This document shows, one piece after another, positions 14,277-15,740 of a DNA stretch of 15,740 nt. Each line of letters begins with the position of its first letter. Position 1 is the stretch's first letter. Where the stretch lies: contig DBWE01000218.1 of the NCBI GenBank assembly GCA_002308315.1, positions 2,008 through 17,747 of the forward strand, written 5' to 3'. The position numbers and the translations under genes are program-made. Under the pieces are notes generated by a model that did not search any database, was not told where the DNA came from, and saw only the letters and a list, made by a program, of their open reading frames with translations. This DNA is from Clostridiales bacterium UBA1246. Lineage in GTDB: Bacteria; Bacillota; Clostridia; Oscillospirales; Oscillospiraceae.

Positions 14277-15740
14277 ATGACGAAAAGCAGGAAAATGATA
14301 AGTACCGCGCTGAGCGCGGTGCTGCTTTGCGCTCTGGCGCTCTCTTTCGTCACCTCGTACGCGTGGCTTTCCGGCGGCAACCAGATAGAGCCGATGATCG
14401 ACTCCAGCGTCATAACCCAGTATTTCGAAAGCGGCAGAGGGACCGAGGACGATCCCTTCATCATACACACGCCCCGGCATATGTACAACTTCGCCTGGCT
14501 GCAGTATATGGGACAGTTCAACGAGGAGGATCCCGATAATCCCGGCACGATCAGGCAGTATTATTTCGAGCTGTGCGACGGCGACAATGAATATGCGCAC
14601 AATCACAATGACAGCGGCATAGAGGGCGGCGCGCTCGATATGACCGGCTGGACCCTGCCGCCGGTGGGCACGCCGAAATATCCCTTCGTCGGGCATTTTG
14701 AGGGCAACGGCCTCACGATAGTCAAGCTGACGGTATCCGGCAATTACGGGGACCTGACCAACGTGGCCGACGAGGAAGCCGGCTTCGTGCAGCATTCCTT
14801 CGCGAACGGCAACAACGGCTGCGATATCGTCGGCCTTTTCGGCGTGGTGGGCTATATGGGCCTGGATACCGACTCGGATAACGACGGGCAGCCGGATACG
14901 GCCTGCAGCGTGACGGTGAACGAGAACAGCTATACCTATTCCTCCGCAATAAACTCGATATCGAACGTATACATAGAGGATATCACCGTGACCACAAGCA
15001 CGGGCAGCGTTCTTGCCGGCCTCGCCGCCGGCTACGTGAACGGGACGCTGTCCGGCGTAGCCGTGGTCAGCGGCACGGTAACGACGTCGGACTCCGCCGC
15101 GGCCCTGAGCGGCGGCCCGACCTCCGACATTTCCGACTATACCATCGTCGGCTACTGCGAGGACGAATATAAAAGTACGCAGACCGTCGTGACCGTGGAG
15201 AGCGACGAGCCGAAGGTGGAGATAGCCAGACGCAGCGCCCAGGAGGAGGGCAACGCCTGGGGCGGCTCGATAGACATGAAGAGCATGCACAATCGAATGA
15301 AGACGATATACCAGGCTGCAAACAGTCAGCAGAATACGACAAGGACTTACAATACCTCCGAGATATACGATATTGATGAAACCAACGGCGGAGTGAAGAC
15401 CCTTCGCAGCAGCACAACGGCAACGGCGAGCAGAACGATAAACGGACATAATTATTATTACTACACTTCAGATTGGGGATCATACAATTTCGACTCCGAA
15501 ACGACTAGCAATCGTTATTATTGCCTCTTCGGAGAGAACAAGTATCAGACGAAGACCGTAACTACCTATACCCATATGGGGGATATACCTGCGATATATA
15601 TAAGCTCGGACGGCAATTATCTCAGCTGTGAAGAGGCTGGGCTGACAAATGAGACGACCCAGGCTTCAGCATCTAAGTGGGCATATGATGAAGACGATCA
15701 CCTGTTTACTATAGTTGACGGTATAAAATATTATCTCAAT
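14277..15740 (+). CDS. Large exported beta-rich (GLUG/beta-helix-like) surface protein, 3' truncated by the window edge
   Basis: The frame stays open for all 488 codons to the last base, so the C-terminus is missing. The ATG has an excellent AAAGGAGG site just upstream (14262-14269). A short signal (about 1-28) ends in SYAWLSGG, a weaker version of the AW(F/L) motif of the two genes before it. GTEDDPFII (55-63), HMYNFAWLQYM (68-78), then DMTGWTLPPVGTPKYPFVGHF (121-141, in part) with GNGLTIVKL and DIVGLFGVVG (183-192) follow the order seen in GLUG-repeat beta-helix adhesins: an open region, a listed element, then a glycine-rich turn. DTDSDNDGQPD (197-207) resembles a calcium-binding thrombospondin type 3 repeat. 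A segment rich in Ser, Thr, Tyr and Asn follows. It is probably a surface adhesin or matrix protein of the same operon. Confidence 0.82.
   Translation, partial: MTKSRKMISTALSAVLLCALALSFVTSYAWLSGGNQIEPMIDSSVITQYFESGRGTEDDPFIIHTPRHMYNFAWLQYMGQFNEEDPDNPGTIRQYYFELCDGDNEYAHNHNDSGIEGGALDMTGWTLPPVGTPKYPFVGHFEGNGLTIVKLTVSGNYGDLTNVADEEAGFVQHSFANGNNGCDIVGLFGVVGYMGLDTDSDNDGQPDTACSVTVNENSYTYSSAINSISNVYIEDITVTTSTGSVLAGLAAGYVNGTLSGVAVVSGTVTTSDSAAALSGGPTSDISDYTIVGYCEDEYKSTQTVVTVESDEPKVEIARRSAQEEGNAWGGSIDMKSMHNRMKTIYQAANSQQNTTRTYNTSEIYDIDETNGGVKTLRSSTTATASRTINGHNYYYYTSDWGSYNFDSETTSNRYYCLFGENKYQTKTVTTYTHMGDIPAIYISSDGNYLSCEEAGLTNETTQASASKWAYDEDDHLFTIVDGIKYYLN

Noticed and set aside
12478..14345. Type IV pilins, because of c-di-GMP control and N-terminal hydrophobic segments
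   Set aside because: No prepilin cleavage motif (Gly before Phe/Met with Glu at +5) is seen, and the hydrophobic segments end in AW(F/L) instead.
14214..15449. Long open frame on the - strand opposite the third surface gene
   Set aside because: The + strand frame is unbroken from an ATG with a near-perfect ribosome site to the window end, and has a signal peptide. The - strand product has no recognisable domain.

Overview
The window looks like a chromosomal segment of a GC-rich Clostridia-type Firmicute, probably an uncultured gut member of the Oscillospiraceae or Christensenellales kind. This is inferred from four things: SpoIIE/RsbW-type regulators, a PrsW protease, strong Shine-Dalgarno sites with some TTG/GTG starts, and clostridial-style c-di-GMP-I riboswitches. 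GC is high by eye (not computed) except near the right end. No tRNA, rRNA, insertion sequence or CRISPR array was seen.

Block 1 (1-4256, + strand) is a compact operon entering from the left. It holds the C-terminus of a membrane protein (MATE-like, tentative) fused to a degenerate RsbW/GHKL-type ATPase domain, then a bacterial GH3-family acyl-adenylating enzyme, then a membrane SpoIIE-type PP2C phosphatase with its own C-terminal GHKL domain. A strong hairpin at 4271-4314 ends it and probably also ends the opposing operon.

Block 2 (11986 down to 4340, - strand) is a signalling operon. In order it encodes a membrane hybrid histidine kinase, a free HPt protein, an APC-type amino-acid permease fused to a hybrid kinase with two receivers, a soluble PAS hybrid kinase, and a PrsW-type intramembrane protease. 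The first four genes are joined by 4-nt overlaps or near-overlaps. The set has three transmitter modules, four receivers and one HPt, but no DNA-binding output protein, so the last step of the relay must lie elsewhere.

Block 3 (12183-15740, + strand) is divergent from block 2 and is the most striking part. A consensus sigma-A promoter (TTGACA, 17 bp, TATAAT) leads directly into two tandem c-di-GMP-I (GEMM-I) riboswitch aptamers. Each is followed by a terminator-like hairpin that shares bases with the aptamer's 3' strand, which suggests an ON switch. Downstream are three exported proteins. The first two share an unusual N-terminal motif after the hydrophobic segment, AW(F/L)xxNRxxDxxG(M/I)QMQ. 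The third, which runs off the right edge in an unbroken frame, has the look of a large repetitive beta-rich (GLUG/beta-helix-like) surface protein. The simplest reading is a c-di-GMP-controlled surface or biofilm matrix operon beside a multi-kinase nutrient-sensing phosphorelay. The link between the two is inference from the shared intergenic region.
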